Shown one piece after another: positions 44,610 to 54,500 of a stretch of DNA of 64,000 bases (positions within the stretch are counted from its first letter, which is position 1; each line of letters starts with the position of its first letter). Both the position numbers and the translations under genes were made by a program. The notes beneath the pieces were generated by a model that was given only the letters and a program-made list of their open reading frames with translations, was not told the DNA's origin and did no database searches. The stretch comes from Undibacterium sp049340185 (GTDB taxonomy: Bacteria; Pseudomonadota; Gammaproteobacteria; Burkholderiales; Burkholderiaceae_D), in the NCBI RefSeq assembly GCF_049340185.1, contig NZ_JBMPPC010000010.1, positions 28,127-92,126 on the forward strand, in the 5' to 3' direction.

Positions 44610-44890
44610 CCAGGACTGACGAAAAATTTCTCTAACACCCCAAAAACAGAATCCGCAGACTGTATGCGGCTTTCCAAGGCATTTCATGCTAACAGGCGCA
44701 TCCTGCTTGCGAATTCTGTTTTGGAAACTCCTCAACATCTCTAAATTAAAAATCCTATCGACAGGACTGACGCAAAAAAAAAAGACATCTCACAACAGAA
44801 ACACAGAAACATAGAAACACGGAGACACTGAGAAAAGCAGGAGTAAGGTAGCCATCAACTATCGATTCAAGGGTTTGCAGCAGTTCCTTT
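44610..44890 (+). repeat. Composite dispersed repeat, copy C
   Basis: The hairpin module has AAAACAGAAT (44643-44652) paired with ATTCTGTTTT (44713-44722), with CGCA (44654-44657) against TGCG (44708-44711). Its loop has GGCTTTCCAAGGCATTTC. Then CCTATCGACAGGACTGACGC (near 44755) and the core with ATCTCACAACAGAAACAC (44786-44836), which has extra internal units compared with A, B and D. A second GGACTGACG motif lies at 44612. It fills most of the 407-base spacer between iclR and hutG. Confidence 0.8.
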
Positions 44891-44904
44891 TCATCTCATG
44901 CCGG

Positions 44905-45663
44905 TTAGTGATCGCGTAGTTTTTGACCAATGCGCGCTGCCGCTGCCATGGTCATCTGGATATAGTCAGCATGGCGTTGCTGGGCACGGCTGACAGGTGC
45001 CATCAGGGACAGACTCGCTTCCAGTTTATCTTTCGATGAAAAAACCGGTACGCTGACACCCCAGACACCCTCATCGATTTCGTTCTCAGTGATGGCGTAA
45101 TGTTGCTGGCGTATTGCCAGTAATTGCGCTTGCAATATTTCCTGCTCTTTTTCCGGAAGCGAACGCATCTGATCATCCTGAACCACTTGCGGCAAATAGG
45201 CCAGCAAGGCTTTGGCGGATGCCCCACGCAGCAGTGAATTCGCACTGCCTTTCGTAAATGAACAGCGCAGGGCTTGCTGACTCTCTTGCATATCGAGGCA
45301 AATCACCTGACCGTTCACATGCACTAACAAACCGACACTTTCACCCGAACGCTGCACCAGTTGCTCGATTTCTGAGCGAGCCTCCGCCATCAGATACGAA
45401 TGATGATCAAAACCCCAGGCAAGCTGCATTGCCAGCGGACCCGGCTCATACAAACCACTCTGTCCATGCTCTTGCACCAGCCCCCATTTTTTCAGCGGCG
45501 CGAGCTGGCGATACACCGTGCTCAGCGGAATACCTGTCTGCGCCGCGATGTCACGTGCCGCCATGCTCTGCCCCGCCCGGGCAATACAAACCAGCACCTG
45601 CAACACCCGCTCGCTTGATGGGATCGCACTCAATACCGCCTGATGAATAGGATGAACGCTCAT
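44905..45663 (-). CDS. IclR family transcriptional regulator
   Basis: 252 residues. The N-terminal helix-turn-helix is seen in AARDIAAQTGIPLSTVYRQLAPL, followed by the IclR effector domain with GSANSLLRGASAKALLAYLP and ITENEIDEGVWGVSVPVF. It is upstream of hutG on the same strand, separated by repeat copy C. Most hut operons are controlled by HutC, a GntR-family protein, so an IclR regulator here would be atypical; that link is inferred from position only. Confidence 0.87.
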   Translation of the reverse strand: MSVHPIHQAVLSAIPSSERVLQVLVCIARAGQSMAARDIAAQTGIPLSTVYRQLAPLKKWGLVQEHGQSGLYEPGPLAMQLAWGFDHHSYLMAEARSEIEQLVQRSGESVGLLVHVNGQVICLDMQESQQALRCSFTKGSANSLLRGASAKALLAYLPQVVQDDQMRSLPEKEQEILQAQLLAIRQQHYAITENEIDEGVWGVSVPVFSSKDKLEASLSLMAPVSRAQQRHADYIQMTMAAAARIGQKLRDH

Positions 45664-45883
45664 AGGATTACACGCCAGATGAAGATCTCATCCTAACAGT
45701 GTATTCCAGAATTTCAAGGACCGATTCCCGCAATGTGAGAATTTAAAACGAATAAATATTTACGACAGCGAGATCGCAGAGATGACCTGACGCAGCAGGC
45801 CGGTGTTTATCAGGAGGTCAGGGGATTGAATGGAAGGAAAGAATACGTACATACAGAGGAATAAAAAAAGCACACATAGCATA

Positions 45884-45924
45884 GGCGCGGCTTCCCAAGG
45901 CATTTCGGCCTGGAAGCCGCGTCG
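45884..45924. repeat. REP-like hairpin after the Cache protein gene
   Basis: CGCGGCTTCC (45886-45895) and GGAAGCCGCG (45912-45921) form a ten-base perfect stem, with ATAG/CTAT pairing outside. The loop begins CAAGGCATTTC, as in the hairpin of copy C, and close to the CAAGGCAATTG loop of copy B. It follows the stop codon of the minus-strand Cache gene and may end its transcript; a T-rich stretch on that strand lies 12 bases beyond the stem. Confidence 0.65.
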
Positions 45925-45935
45925 CTATTGCGGAA

Positions 45936-46403
45936 TCACTTATAAATACCGCAAGCGAAGTACAGATCATCGATCCGCTCTACATAAGTACTTTTCTTTT
46001 CCAGCTCTTTGGTAGTCGGGTTCGGCCATTTATAGTCGACCCAGCCTTTGCCTTCTTTGCTGTTGGCGACCTCATTCATTTTTCGGACAAAATAGACACC
46101 GTCGACATCTTTCAGATCGCCCAGCGATTTGCCGATCAGCTTAGGATTTGCGCCGTGTGCCATGGTTGGTCCGCCGCTCTTTAACGCCCCGGCAAAAATA
46201 TATAAATCCTTGACGATAAATTGTCCCTTGGGATCGTTGATCTCCGCAAAAGTTTTGTCCTTACCGTTTGCTTTGTAATACGTGATGACTTTTTTCACTA
46301 GGTCCGTTGCCTCCTGAGCTGAGCCATGTTCCGAGGCGAACGTGGTGTGGGTGAAGAGTAGGCTGAGTAAAACCGCAAAAATATATCTGCATGCTATTTT
46401 CAT
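45936..46403 (-). CDS. Secreted stand-alone Cache domain protein
   Basis: 155 residues. A signal peptide ends near LLFTHTTFA. The mature part matches a single Cache_2 sensor domain: ATDLVKKVITYYKANGKDKTFAEIN, FIVKDLYIFAG, HGANPKLIGKSLGDLKDVDGVYFVRKM and the closing WVDYKWPNP with KKSTYVERID. Normally this domain is part of a receptor; here it is free in the periplasm. The chemoreceptor gene lies about 250 bases upstream on the same strand, so it may be a ligand-binding partner. Confidence 0.8.
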   Translation of the reverse strand: MKIACRYIFAVLLSLLFTHTTFASEHGSAQEATDLVKKVITYYKANGKDKTFAEINDPKGQFIVKDLYIFAGALKSGGPTMAHGANPKLIGKSLGDLKDVDGVYFVRKMNEVANSKEGKGWVDYKWPNPTTKELEKKSTYVERIDDLYFACGIYK

Positions 46404-46650
46404 GTCGTCTCCTTTTTATCGTTCTGGATAGTCGCCGTGATTTGCTGGCGATTTCAGCATAATCCATAGTCGGTAGGGATACAAACTTCTTCTGATTTCT
46501 TCTGGCCAAGTAGCTCAATACCCATGAGCCAGAGCATAAAGAGGATGCGCCTGAGGAGTTATAGAGAACATGGGATATCTGGTCTGCCAGGAAGGCAGAC
46601 CACAGATAATTGCAGCAAAGGCAGGTAGATCAGCGCAGCAGAAAAGTCGC

Positions 46651-48243
46651 TTAGCGGACTGCGTGCGCAAGTTTAAAGGTGCCCACCACTTGTGATAATT
46701 TGGCAGCTTGCTCATGCAGGCTGGAGGCTGCTGCTGCTGCTTGTTCTACCAGGGCTGCGTTTTGCTGCGTCATCTCATCGATGTGAACGATGGCGAGATT
46801 GATTTCGCTGATGCCAACACTCTGCTCGTGTCCGGCCGCGGTAATCTGGGTCATGATCTCGGCCACGTCATGTACTGACACGACGATATCGCCCATGGTT
46901 TTTCCTGCTTTTTCTACCAGCTGATTACCTGTGTTTACCTGGCTCACCGATTCGTCGATCAGCGTTTTAATTTCTTTCGCGGCACCGGATGAGCGCTGTG
47001 CCAGATTCCTGACCTCCGACGCGACAACGGCAAAGCCACGACCTTGCTCACCGGCGCGGGCTGCCTCTACGGCGGCATTTAAGGCCAGAATATTCGTCTG
47101 AAACGCGATGCTTTCTATCGTCCCGATGATGTCGCCGATTTTGCGCGAACTCTGCTGTATCGTGCTCATCATATCGACTACCTGCGACACTACTTGCTGC
47201 CCTTGCGTGGCGACTTGCGATGCGGATGCTACCAACTGATTGGCGCGCTGTGCATTGGTCGCATTCTGCTTTACTGTCGTGGTCAGTTGCTCCATGGTAG
47301 AAACGGTTTCTTCCAGTGAACTGGCCTGTGATTCGGTGCGTGCCGACAGATCGTTATTGCCGCTGGCGATTTCGCTGGTCACGACGGTCAACTGATCAGT
47401 GCCGCTACGTACGCTCCCGACAACGCCGGTCAATCCTGTGCCAATGCCATTGATCGATTGCATCAGCTGGCCAATCTCGTCACGACGGCCGATATGCAAT
47501 AACATCGTCAAATCACCGGCAGCTAATTTTTGCGCCCCCTTCATGGCATCCTGCAACGGGCGACTGACCATCGCCTTGATCAGGCTATTCATCAACACGG
47601 ACAATCCGCCGACGGCAACGATCGCTAGCAGCATTGCCCAGTTACGCAGGCTGGCAATTTTTTCGCTTTGCTGAGGTGCGAGTTCTTGCAGATTCCCGCT
47701 GAGGACAGCGATAAAAATTAGCACTAATAAGCTGACCAGAGCAAACGCCATCAGGGACACCTTAGTGCTAATACCCATCTGCGCCTGATTACTGACATTG
47801 ATACCGACAAACAAAATCCCAATAACCACGCCAGAGGCGTCCTTGATCGGGTTGTATTGTGTAATGTACTGAATGCCAAACAGGGTCGCATAGCCAATGT
47901 AGGACTCGCCATGGATCAGTCGTTTATATCCAGGATGCGCACGGTCCAGCGGCGTACCGATCGCCCGCTCACCGTTTTCTTTTTTGATCGACGTAGAGAT
48001 GCGCACAAAATCATCGCCATCTTTGACAAAAACGGTAGCGGCAGTGCCCGTCTGTCTGAAGAATCCATCTACCAGAGAAAAATCCATGTTGATGACGGCA
48101 GAACCATGTTGCAACACCGGCGTTAAACGTCCCCCGACCTCAATTAGCTGCGTCCGGTCCAGCCTGATATCGCCCTTTACAGATTGCTGAAACTGTCTGG
48201 AAAAATGCTTAATCCGGCTTTTTTGTGAAAGGAGTTTATTCAT
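46651..48243 (-). CDS. Methyl-accepting chemotaxis protein with N-terminal Cache domain
   Basis: 530 residues. Residues about 20-155 match the latter part of a Cache_3-Cache_2 fusion (TGTAATVFVKDGDDFVRIST, GTPLDRAHPGYKRLI, YNPIKDASGVVIGILFVG). No membrane span precedes this domain; an in-frame stop lies about 60 bases upstream of the ATG, with no hydrophobic coding before it. Two spans follow (about 162-183 and 202-222), then HAMP and the signalling hairpin with the invariant FQTNILALNAAVEAARAGEQG tip (about 385). AAGGTAAGG precedes the ATG. It would place the sensor in the cytoplasm, unlike the normal layout. Confidence 0.85.
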   Translation of the reverse strand: MNKLLSQKSRIKHFSRQFQQSVKGDIRLDRTQLIEVGGRLTPVLQHGSAVINMDFSLVDGFFRQTGTAATVFVKDGDDFVRISTSIKKENGERAIGTPLDRAHPGYKRLIHGESYIGYATLFGIQYITQYNPIKDASGVVIGILFVGINVSNQAQMGISTKVSLMAFALVSLLVLIFIAVLSGNLQELAPQQSEKIASLRNWAMLLAIVAVGGLSVLMNSLIKAMVSRPLQDAMKGAQKLAAGDLTMLLHIGRRDEIGQLMQSINGIGTGLTGVVGSVRSGTDQLTVVTSEIASGNNDLSARTESQASSLEETVSTMEQLTTTVKQNATNAQRANQLVASASQVATQGQQVVSQVVDMMSTIQQSSRKIGDIIGTIESIAFQTNILALNAAVEAARAGEQGRGFAVVASEVRNLAQRSSGAAKEIKTLIDESVSQVNTGNQLVEKAGKTMGDIVVSVHDVAEIMTQITAAGHEQSVGISEINLAIVHIDEMTQQNAALVEQAAAAASSLHEQAAKLSQVVGTFKLAHAVR

Positions 48244-48710
48244 CTTACTTACCTTACCTTGTTGGAATTTTTCTTTAGCAAATCCAGAATCATGCTATGA
48301 CATCAGGACAGTATGACTGTGCAGAAAAATTAATATTTTTTATTTGCAATAAAGTATCACTGATGCTGGTCGTTCCGGCAACACCTAAAGGCGCTATTTG
48401 TACAGATTTTTGGGCGATGCGAATTGAAACACCATTGATCGGACCAGCTCGATGACATGCCAGTGAAAAATGCACAAGAATTGAACGTACAGAGTCAAAT
48501 GTGACCAGTGATTACTGGAATGCAAGACTAATGCCAGGATTGTGTCTGAAGCAGATGTGCCGCTAAGCAAAATTAGGAGTATGCGTTAATTTTGTCTACA
48601 AATTGATGGAGACCTGGCTCCGCACACTTGCAAAAAAACAAGGACACTGCAGCACATCAAGAGCATGAGTAAAATTCGTACCTCAAATAATCTCACGCCC
48701 CTGCCAGGAC
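48244..48710. other. 467-base non-coding stretch upstream of the chemoreceptor gene
   Basis: This should carry the chemoreceptor promoter. It is AT-rich near the gene (about 48300-48360). No convincing gene, palindrome or repeat was seen. Confidence 0.4.
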
Positions 48711-49391
48711 TTAATTTCGACTATATGGTGTGGTCTGGCAGTTGCGGACTTCTTGTCCTGCGAAATCGAGTTTGATGACATCAAAGCGGGATTTTTCATC
48801 TGCATTCAGGGCGCGCAGCTGGTAGGCGAACTTGTTGGTGGTAATGGTGCGCGGGCCGATGCGGGCGCTGTGTACGCCTTTGTTATTTAAATTGGCGAGA
48901 TGTGCTTTGGCTGCTTCTTCCGTTTTAAACACGCCTAGCGAAATACCAAATCGCAGGTTTGACTGATCTTGTACGATGAAAAAATCGGTAATGCCGAGAC
49001 GACGTAATTCGCCGGCTTTTTTCTCTGCACCTTCTTTACTACCTTGCGATGGAATGAATACCATATTGGTCGCGACATCGGTCACATTAATACGCGATTG
49101 CCGGTCACCTAAGGCGAGAGTCTTCAGTTTATCTTCGACTTTTGGTGCATCTGTTTGCGGGAAATTACCGATCTCCAGACAAGCGACGATATCGTTCTTT
49201 TTCTCCGCAGGAACTTCAGAGGGCGCCATGGCGAGACTGGCCGAGATCAGTTGCAATTGATCGCTCTGGAGCTGCTTCGTCATGCGCTGTGGCTCGTGCG
49301 TATCCATCTCCCAGGTACCGAGATAGCCTAAATTGAACGCCAGCAGAGCTGCGTTGAGTACGAGCAAACTCCAGAAAAAAAATCTCAGCAT
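48711..49391 (-). CDS. SPOR domain membrane protein
   Basis: 226 residues from the ATG at 49391, eight bases after the coaX stop. One hydrophobic segment (about residues 5-22) anchors it. The C-terminal half (about residues 95-175) has the SPOR fold pattern, NMVFIPSQGSKEGAEKKAGELRRLGITDFFIV and GISLGVFKTEEAAKAHLANL, here given only in part. SPOR domains bind denuded peptidoglycan at the septum. In betaproteobacteria such a gene commonly follows birA-coaX. Confidence 0.8.
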   Translation of the reverse strand: MLRFFFWSLLVLNAALLAFNLGYLGTWEMDTHEPQRMTKQLQSDQLQLISASLAMAPSEVPAEKKNDIVACLEIGNFPQTDAPKVEDKLKTLALGDRQSRINVTDVATNMVFIPSQGSKEGAEKKAGELRRLGITDFFIVQDQSNLRFGISLGVFKTEEAAKAHLANLNNKGVHSARIGPRTITTNKFAYQLRALNADEKSRFDVIKLDFAGQEVRNCQTTPYSRN

Positions 49392-49398
49392 AGGTTTA

Positions 49399-50211
49399 TC
49401 AATTCTCGTTAGGGAGCACCGCAATAGCAGGCACGTCGCCGGGCGGGTTCGTCGATGAGGCGACGAGCGCCAATCCGGTCAAGACCAGATTATCCACATG
49501 CTGGCAGGAGATGCCAAGATGGGGCAGCAGATATGTTGCCGCGCCACCAGAAATGAGACAGATCACGTCTTGCTGGCGCTGAATTGCCCATCTGGCGACT
49601 GCTCTCTCAATCGCACCGGTCTGCGCATTGATACAACCGCTGACAATCGCGGTCTCTGTGTGGTTGGCAAACAGATTGTCCAGGTTGATGCTTTCTGCGA
49701 CTTGCGGTAACTGTGCGGTATTTTTGGCCAGCGACATTGCCATGAGTTTCAGACCGGGCAAAATCATCCCGCCATGAAATATGCCGTCGGCACTGATCGC
49801 ATCAATCGTGGTCGCTGTACCACAGGTCGCTACGATAAGATTGTGACCTGGATATAAGGCGTGTGCGGCAATTGCGGCGGCAAACCGGTCTGTCCCCAAC
49901 TGAGCAGGCTGAAGATAGGCATTATGAAGACCGGCTGCATAGCCGGATGACGCGAACCATACAGGTTGTACTTTGGGGACGGCTAAGGCTAACTGGTCGG
50001 CAATACGGCTTTTGACCTCCGCTCCTGCAACATTGGAAATGAGGATCTTTGTAATGACAAACTGGCGCAAAATCACGGCCAGATTGTCGAGCTCGGCATG
50101 GCTGACAGAACCCTGATGCTGCCAGACCGGCGGCAACGCCACCGGTGTGCCGGACATCTCCGGTATCGCCCATTTAATGCGAGTGTTGCCGGCATCAATC
50201 AATAACAGCAT
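49399..50211 (-). CDS. coaX: Type III pantothenate kinase
   Basis: 270 residues. It phosphorylates pantothenate, the first step of coenzyme A synthesis. It has the ASKHA-fold motifs LLIDAGNTRIKWA, GTDRFAAAIAAHALYPG, VATCGTATTIDAI and HGGMILPGLKLM of CoaX. Unlike E. coli CoaA it should not be inhibited by CoA. It lies between birA and the SPOR gene; repeat copy D interrupts the usual short birA-coaX spacing. Confidence 0.92.
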   Translation of the reverse strand: MLLLIDAGNTRIKWAIPEMSGTPVALPPVWQHQGSVSHAELDNLAVILRQFVITKILISNVAGAEVKSRIADQLALAVPKVQPVWFASSGYAAGLHNAYLQPAQLGTDRFAAAIAAHALYPGHNLIVATCGTATTIDAISADGIFHGGMILPGLKLMAMSLAKNTAQLPQVAESINLDNLFANHTETAIVSGCINAQTGAIERAVARWAIQRQQDVICLISGGAATYLLPHLGISCQHVDNLVLTGLALVASSTNPPGDVPAIAVLPNEN

Positions 50212-50235
50212 GGTGGCATGACCTTTTTAAGTATG

Positions 50236-50613
50236 TTGTCATTATCAGGACTTACACATAAACCAAAATTTCTTTACTCCTGAGAGAAGAAAGCGAAAAA
50301 GCAAACAATTTCTATCGTTCACTCAGATAGGCAAACTCAGCCTTATCAACAGAAATGGTCAAAAGGGAGCTTCTAAAAACCCTTTAGTCAACAGTCGATA
50401 GTCGATGAAACTGCGTAGTCCTGTCTTTTCTCTGTGTCTCCGTGTCTCTGTGGTGAGAGGTCTTGGTTTTGTTCAGTCCTATCGATGTAATTTTTCAATA
50501 TGGAGGTTTTTTGAAGTTCCTAAAAGTGAACCCGCAATCCAGATGCGTCTATTAGCACAAAATGCCTCTAAAAGCCGCATCCAGCCTTCGTATTCCATAT
50601 TTTTGCAGCTAAA
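50236..50613 (-). repeat. Composite dispersed repeat, copy D (minus orientation)
   Basis: Read on the minus strand: hairpin module (50530-50613), the CATCGATAGGACTGAAC segment (about 50470-50486), the core (50426-50459, CTCTCACCACAGAGACACGG onward) and the end motif TTTTTAGAAGCTCCC (50366-50380). A TAGGACTTA-like GGACTTACAC motif lies at the right end (about 50246). It fills most of the 410-base spacer between birA and coaX. Confidence 0.8.
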
Positions 50614-50621
50614 AAGCCTAA

Positions 50622-51413
50622 TCAACTAAGCGGACGTAAGGATACATCACCGGCAAGCACGGTGACTTGACCGGCTTCTGTTTGCAGCAACAGACATCCT
50701 GACTCATCCACACCAAGCGCTGCTCCTTCGTATAAGACCTCGCCTCTATCAACTATTTTGACCGCTTGCCCCGCATAAGCATGCAAAGCGTTCCAGCGCA
50801 TCATAAACGCAGCAAATCCTTGCTGCTGAAATTCACCGAGCGCTCTTGCTAAGGCATTTAACAAATGAGCTAACAAGAGATTCCTGTCCATCTGCGCCAG
50901 CCAGGGCGCGTCTGCTACCGCTTGTCCGATTTCCACTTCCAAGGCATCGGGTACGCGTAAATTTAAGCCTATTCCGATGACCGCCCACATCGCATCGTCA
51001 TCCACATGGTCCGCTGCGGTCTCGATCAGGATACCTGCAAGCTTTTTATTCTCTTTGAGAACATCGTTAGGCCATTTCAATTGCACTGGTACGCCTAAGC
51101 TGATCAGCACTTCGGCGATGACCACACCTATTGCCAGCGGCAGGCCAGACAAAGCTTGTGCGCTTTTGGTAAAACGCCATGCCAGGGAAAAGGTGAGCAT
51201 GCCACCGGGTACCGAGTGCCAGACGCGTCCGGCGCGACCGCGTCCTGCGGTCTGACTCTCGGCGACACGCAGGACAGGTGCATACAAATGGTGAATTCTG
51301 GCCAGCAAATCCGCATTGGTCGACCCTGTTTCCTGCACGACTTCGACATCTACTTGCGATCCATAGTGATCACGCAGTAACAGAATTTGGCTGGTATTAA
51401 AAATACGGTTCAT
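50622..51413 (-). CDS. birA: Biotin--[acetyl-CoA-carboxylase] ligase
   Basis: 263 residues. It attaches biotin to the carboxylase carrier protein. The catalytic motifs QTAGRGRAGRVWHS and LKWPNDVLKENKKLAGILIET are present with the C-terminal SH3-like domain. The N-terminal DNA-binding domain of E. coli BirA (321 residues) is missing, so it is a monofunctional class I ligase and not a repressor. It starts the birA-coaX-SPOR group. Confidence 0.93.
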   Translation of the reverse strand: MNRIFNTSQILLLRDHYGSQVDVEVVQETGSTNADLLARIHHLYAPVLRVAESQTAGRGRAGRVWHSVPGGMLTFSLAWRFTKSAQALSGLPLAIGVVIAEVLISLGVPVQLKWPNDVLKENKKLAGILIETAADHVDDDAMWAVIGIGLNLRVPDALEVEIGQAVADAPWLAQMDRNLLLAHLLNALARALGEFQQQGFAAFMMRWNALHAYAGQAVKIVDRGEVLYEGAALGVDESGCLLLQTEAGQVTVLAGDVSLRPLS

Positions 51414-51440
51414 TGAGTTTTTAATCCGCTTGGTAAAGAT

Positions 51441-51478
51441 AAAAAAACGGCACCGGAGACTAGCTGCGGTGCCGTTTT
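51441..51478 (-). terminator. Terminator of the rpoBC operon
   Basis: CGGCACCG (51448-51455) pairs with CGGTGCCG (51467-51474); seven A residues precede it on the plus strand and so give a U-run on the minus strand, right after rpoC. It is also before birA, so birA has its own promoter. Confidence 0.9.
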
Positions 51479-51504
51479 GCTGACGATTATCTCGTCAAAC
51501 GATG

Positions 51505-54500
51505 TTACGCGTCACCATCTGCCACATCGGAAGAAGCAACTTCCGGTGCTGGCGCGAATGCCGCTTTTTCAGCTTGCAGCAAGGCTGTGCGTTCATCGGC
51601 TTCCCAAGTTTCTTTCAACTTGCGAGCGCGGTGGAATGCCAGACCTGTACCAGCCGGGATCAGACGACCAACGATAACGTTTTCTTTCAGACCGCGCAGG
51701 GTATCTTTCTTGCCCATGATCGCTGCCTCTGTCAGGACGCGTGTTGTTTCCTGGAAGGACGCTGCCGAGATAAAGGAATCTGTCGACAGTGACGCTTTAG
51801 TAATACCCAGCAAGATATTTTCATACGTTGCAGGAATACCGCCAGCAGCAGCCACACGATCGTTTTCACCCAACAGATCAGAACGCTCAACCTGTTCACC
51901 GACGATGTAATTTGCATCGCCCGGATTAACTACAACAACACGACGCAACATCTGACGCACGATCACTTCGATGTGCTTGTCATTGATCTTAACGCCTTGC
52001 AAACGGTACACGTCCTGTACTTCATCAACGATGTAACGTGCCAGCGCTTCGATACCCAGCAAACGCAGGATGTCTTGTGGATCGGCCGGGCCGTCAACAA
52101 TCATCTCACCTTTGTTCACGACTTGACCGTCATGCACCAGGACTTGTTTATCTTTGGTGATCAGGAACTCATGCTTCTCGCCGTCCATGTCGGTGATTTC
52201 CAGACGTTGCTTACCTTTGGTTTCTTTACCAAACGCAACCGTACCTGTGACTTCAGCCAACATACCTGCGTCTTTTGGTGAACGTGCTTCGAACAATTCA
52301 GCAACACGTGGCAGACCACCGGTAATATCACGAGTCTTTTGTGATTCTGTCGGGATACGCGCCAATACTTCACCCACGTGTACTTGCTGACCATCTTTGA
52401 CGGTAATCAGCGCGCCCACCTGGAAGCCGATGGTTACTGCATGCTCAGTACCAGAGATCTTGACCTCTTCACCTTGCTCGTTCAACAGCTTAACTTGTGG
52501 ACGCAGTGTTTTACCTGCTGCGCTACCACGACGTTTCGCATCGATCGCCACCAGGGTGGACAAACCGGTTACTTCATCAACCTGTTTAGCAACAGTGACG
52601 CCTTCTTCAACGTTTTCGAATTTCACGGTACCTGTGTACTCAGTGATAATCGGACGTGTCAGCGGATCCCAGGTTGCCAATGCCGTACCAGCTTTGATCA
52701 CCAGACCGTCTTTCACGATCAATGTCGCACCGTAAGGGACTTTATGACGTTCACGTTCACGACCGTGGTCGTCTGTGATCAAGACTTCGCCTGAACGGGA
52801 AATAACGATCTGGTCGCCTTTACCGTTCGTGACATAACGCATGGTCGCTGTGAAACGAATCGTACCGTTAGATTTCGCTTCAACAGAAGAGGCAATCGCC
52901 GCACGGGATGCCGCACCACCGATGTGGAAGGTACGCATCGTCAACTGTGTACCTGGTTCACCGATGGACTGAGCAGCGATAACACCAACTGCTTCACCCG
53001 CATTGACCAGAGAACCACGACCCAGATCACGACCGTAGCACATGGCGCACAGGCCGTAGCGTGTGTCGCATGTCAATGGTGTACGAACTTTAACTTCGTC
53101 GATACCGAGGCGTTCGATTTCTTCCACTGCTGTTTCGTCGAGCAAAGTGCCTGCATCGTACAGATTCGCTTGTGTTTCCGGGTTGACGATATCGTTGGCT
53201 GCTACACGACCCAAGATCAGATCACGCAAAGGCACATTCACTTCACCACCTTCAACAATCGCTTTCATGGACGCGCCATTCGCTGTACCGCAATCATCTT
53301 CGATTACGACCAGATCTTGGGTTACGTCAACCAGACGACGTGTCAGGTAACCGGAGTTCGCTGTTTTCAAGGCCGTATCGGCCAGACCTTTACGCGCACC
53401 GTGAGTGGAAATAAAGTACTGGAGAACGTTCAGACCTTCGCGGAAGTTCGCGGTAATCGGCGTTTCGATAATCGAGCCATCCGGTTTCGCCATCAGACCA
53501 CGCATACCTGCCAGCTGACGAATCTGTGCTGCAGAACCACGCGCACCGGAGTCAGCCATCATGTAAATCGCATTGAACGATTCCTGCGTGCCTTTAGTAC
53601 CATCGCGACGGACAACGTCTTCTACTTTGAGTTGTTCCATCATGGCCTTACCGACTTCATCACCGGTCTTGCCCCAGATATCCACAACCTTGTTGTAACG
53701 CTCACCTGCAGTCACCAGACCGGACGCATATTGCTGTTCGATCTGTTTGACTTCGTGTTCTGCATTCGCTACCAGAGTGACCTTTTGCGGCGGTACCAGC
53801 ATGTCGTCGATACAGATAGAGATACCTGCACGTGTCGCCAAACGGAAACCAGACTGCATCAGTTGATCAGCAAACACCACCGTTGCGCGCAAACCGCACT
53901 TACGGAAAGAGGTATCGATCAGCTTGGAAATTTCTTTCTTTTTCAACGCGCGGTTCAGCACGGTGAAAGGCAAGCCTTTTGGCAAAATCTCGGACAGGAT
54001 CGCGCGACCTACTGTGGTTTCGTAACGTTTGATCGTTTTGACGAACTCACCAGTTTCCAGATCTTTTGGATATTCAGTAATACGGACAGTAATGCGGGTA
54101 GTCAGTTCGACTTCCTTGTTGTCCCAGGCGCGGATCGCTTCTGAAACGTCAGGGAACATCATGCCTTCGCCCTTACCGTTGATTTTTTCACGAGTCGCGT
54201 AGTACAGACCCAAAACGATATCCTGAGAAGGCACGATGGACGGTTCGCCGTTGGACGGGAACAGAATATTGTTCGATGCCAACATCAGGGTACGCGCTTC
54301 CATCTGTGCTTCGATAGACAGAGGAACGTGGACCGCCATTTGATCGCCGTCAAAGTCGGCATTGAATGCGGCGCAGACCAGTGGGTGCAACTGGATCGCT
54401 TTACCTTCAATCAGGACCGGCTCAAACGCCTGAATACCTAAACGGTGCAAAGTTGGTGCACGGTTTAGCATGACCGGATGCTCGCGGATGACTTCTTCCA

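Noticed and set aside
52924..54144. Long plus-strand open frame opposite rpoC
   Set aside because: It is a shadow of the rpoC coding frame; composition follows third-position bias of rpoC.
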